A stretch of DNA of 64,000 nucleotides, from NCBI RefSeq assembly GCF_003265705.1, contig NW_020313044.1:1590463-1654462 (forward strand). Direction: 5' to 3'. This document shows, in pieces, positions 61,923 to 64,000 of this stretch. The notes beneath the pieces are model-generated. The model was not told where the DNA came from, made no database searches, and saw only the letters and a list, made by a program, of their open reading frames with translations. Source of the DNA: Callorhinus ursinus. Its lineage: Eukaryota > Chordata > Mammalia > Carnivora > Otariidae. How positions within the stretch are numbered: position 1 is the first letter of the stretch; each line of letters begins with the position of its first letter. The translations under genes and the position numbers were made by a program.

Positions 61923-62493
61923 GGTCCTGACCCCGCCCCCTCCAGGCTGCAGAGCCCCTGGTCCACACTGTGCCAGTAGCCCAAGTGTCTCAGGCCCCAG
62001 GACCCCTCCAATGGCTGCCTGCCCAGTGACCACTCCTCTGGAAGGTCTTGGAAAAGAGGAAGGAGGCCCTGCTGTGGGGGTGGAGGGTAGAGGCTGGAGG
62101 AGTTGCTGAGGACTGAGCCACCCAAGGAGGTGGGGGCTCCTTAGAGCCCAATTTGCTATTCTCCCTGCTCCAGTCCTGCCCCCACCCACCCAGTGCCTTG
62201 CTGAAGACCATGGCCATCCTCACATGCCCCCACTGCTCTTGTCTGGGGTGCGGTGTGGGGGCAGTCACAGTCCAGAATGACCAGAGATGGGCCCGAAGGC
62301 ACCTGGGAGACCAGGAGGGAGTGGGGAAGGCTTCACAGAACCTGGCCAAGGGCTCCAGGCCACACCTGTGAATGGAGGGCAGGGCCTTAATGTGCGTTTA
62401 AAGGACCAGGATGGCCAGGCCAGAGCTGCAGCTGGGGGCATTGGGTAGGGCTGTGTGCTACATGCCCCGCTAAAAAGAAGTGGGGCTCTAGGG

Positions 62494-62529
62494 GTGTGTG
62501 TGTGTGCGCGCGCGCGCGTGTGCGTGTGT
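62494..62529. repeat. alternating GT/GC tract in REEP2 3' UTR
   Basis: About 36 nt of strictly alternating purine and pyrimidine (GT, then GC, then GT units). Confidence 0.85.
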
Positions 62530-63063
62530 ATTTCTGGGTCTAGGGTGGGGGGGATTTGGGGTAAAGGACTTTCCTGCCAGCAGCGACCACCCCCCCACCG
62601 CAAGCCCCGGCTGGCCCTTCCCTGCTTTCAGCCCTCCTTCCTACTCTCAGACCCTCAGAGGACGCCAGCCCGCCCTGAGAGGATGGGATTCTGAGGACCT
62701 CTTACCTCCTCCTCTGCCCTTGATACCCTTCAGCCTCCTCCCATTCCTGCGCTGCCCCTGTGCTGGGCTCCTCCACCCCCCAGGGCCCACTGCAGAGGCC
62801 CCTGCTGAGCCAGCTCCTTTCCTCCTCACCTGGGGGCTCATCTTCCTTTCCCCCAGAGCCTTCTTCCTGTGCCAAGCAAACTGGGCCCCATGTGAGCAGG
62901 CTCTTATGAGCCCAGGCTTTGCCCCACACTCTACCCCAGCTTCTGCCATGGCTTCAGTCAGGGCCAGGAGGAGTGTGTGAAGAAGAAAAGAAATTTCGGA
63001 GCCCAAGGGCTCCCAATTCTGTGGAAAGAGGGTGCCCGTTGGACCTTTGGCACCAGATGAGCC

Positions 63064-63069
63064 AATAAA
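63064..63069 (+). terminator. REEP2: REEP2 polyadenylation signal AATAAA
   Basis: A canonical AATAAA (gccaataaacc) is followed 20-45 nt later by GT-rich DNA (tgtgtttc, tgtgctttg), the usual cleavage-site arrangement. Confidence 0.8.
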
Positions 63070-63085
63070 CCAAATTCTGGCGCCT

Positions 63086-64000
63086 CATGTGTTTCAGCCT
63101 CTGTGCTTTGTTCTTGGCCCCCCAGGCCACATGTGAGAAGGACCTCAAGTGAAAAGCAGGGCCCAGCTGTGGGAGGGAGAGGGGAAGAGGTCGGACTGCG
63201 CGCCCCAGGAGTTCTGATCTCCAAGAATCGAGATGGGCTTCAGCTGGTTCAGTCTGGGAAAATGGTTTGGAGGTTCAAGATACAGCAGGGGGGGCGGGGG
63301 GGGCGCCCGGGTGGCTCCGTCGGTGAAGCGTCGGTGAAGCGGCCAACTCTTGGTTTGGGCTCAGGCCCTAATCTCAGGACCCTGGGAGCAAGCCATGCTC
63401 AGCGGGGAGTCGGCTTCAGGATTCTCTCTCTGTCTCCTCTGCCGCTCCTACTCCCTCTGCTTGCACGCGTGCTCTCCCTCTCTCAAATAAATAAATAAAT
63501 CTTAAAAAAAAAAAAAAAAAAGATACAGCCAGGAGAGGAGGAGAGACCAGGACTTAAGGGCTAGGGGCCCCAACCTCAAGGTGGTCTTGTCCCTCAGAAC
63601 CCTGCCCAGAGACCTCTTCCCCCAGTGGACCTTCTGATACCTGATAGAAAGTGCCCGTGTAAGCTCTAACGACAAAGACCCCCACGAGGTTCCCAGGGAA
63701 GAGAAGGTAGGATTTGGGGGCGGCTGGGCGGGGCACGGAGACTGGATGGCCACAGTGTCTAGAAAGGCCAAAGAATGTTGGAGGGGAGCTGTGAGCCAGA
63801 GACTCTGAAAGGAGGAGACGGGTAGGCTGAGGGAAGAGGTGGTGATGGGGAACCAGCCTCATGGTGCATGTCTGACCCTGGGGACAGAAGGGCCAAAGGC
63901 TGGGGCCACAGAGGCAGTCCCTGTGGCGCCGGGAGGGAGGGCTTGAGCCCCGGGCTGTTGGGCTGCGTTGGAGGAGAGAGGGAGGGAGGTTGCTGCGGAT
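63086..64000. other. region downstream of REEP2
   Basis: It holds one CAN SINE (63,288-63,521) and otherwise no gene or repeat I recognise. By human gene order EGR1 should lie further along. Confidence 0.6.
63288..63521 (+). mobile_element. CAN SINE with G-rich head and small tandem duplication
   Basis: Sense copy flanked by aagatacagc. The junction is G-rich and the unit cgtcggtgaag is repeated in the tRNA-like part. Confidence 0.88.

Larger units (their letters stand above)
61923..63085 (+). other. REEP2: REEP2 3' UTR
   Basis: About 1.16 kb of GC-rich non-coding sequence ends at the AATAAA at 63,064. It has no SINE but contains an alternating GT/GC tract at 62,494-62,529. Confidence 0.8.

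Overview
The window is a piece of a carnivore nuclear genome. It is crowded with tRNA-derived CAN SINEs (the family whose head reads gcgcctgggtggctcag and whose tail ends in AAATAAATAAAATCTT). I count about 52 copies or partial copies between 1 and 53,700. The body and tail of these SINEs look like the arctoid type (bear, seal or mustelid group) rather than the dog type, but I cannot name the species. Older MIR, L2 and L1 fragments fill in between them. There is nothing bacterial, viral or plasmid-like here.

Two protein-coding genes lie head to tail on the + strand. Positions 1-55,060 carry KDM3B (JMJD1B), a JmjC histone H3K9me1/2 demethylase. The window holds 23 coding exons (3,793-53,792; 1,692 codons plus stop), every intron is GT-AG, and the reading frame is unbroken. 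From what I recall of the human gene (24 exons, 1,761 residues), these are exons 2-24; the CpG-rich first exon lies upstream of the window. The LRDLL motif, the Cys-rich zinc finger and the His-x-Asp...His iron ligands are all present. The KDM3B 3' UTR ends at an AATAAA at 55,033. After about 1.7 kb of intergenic DNA there is a CpG island (about 56,800-57,140), followed by all eight coding exons of REEP2 (57,088-61,922; 254 aa), an ER-shaping TB2/DP1/HVA22-family membrane protein. Its 3' UTR ends at an AATAAA at 63,064. The last 0.9 kb holds one CAN SINE and otherwise nothing I recognise. The order KDM3B-REEP2 matches the human 5q31 neighbourhood, where EGR1 follows.

The two genes are neighbours but have no obvious joint function: one is nuclear and chromatin-acting, the other sits in the ER membrane. 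Most of the interest is in the transposon record of the KDM3B introns. There are SINEs nested inside SINEs with readable target-site duplications, a stack of five SINEs, three SINEs inside one MIR, inverted SINE pairs that could fold as double-stranded RNA, a younger L1 fragment lying within an older one, and several fragments of one ancient repeat family that I could not name. I found no convincing undescribed biological system; the open reading frames outside the listed exons look like repeats or shadows of coding exons.
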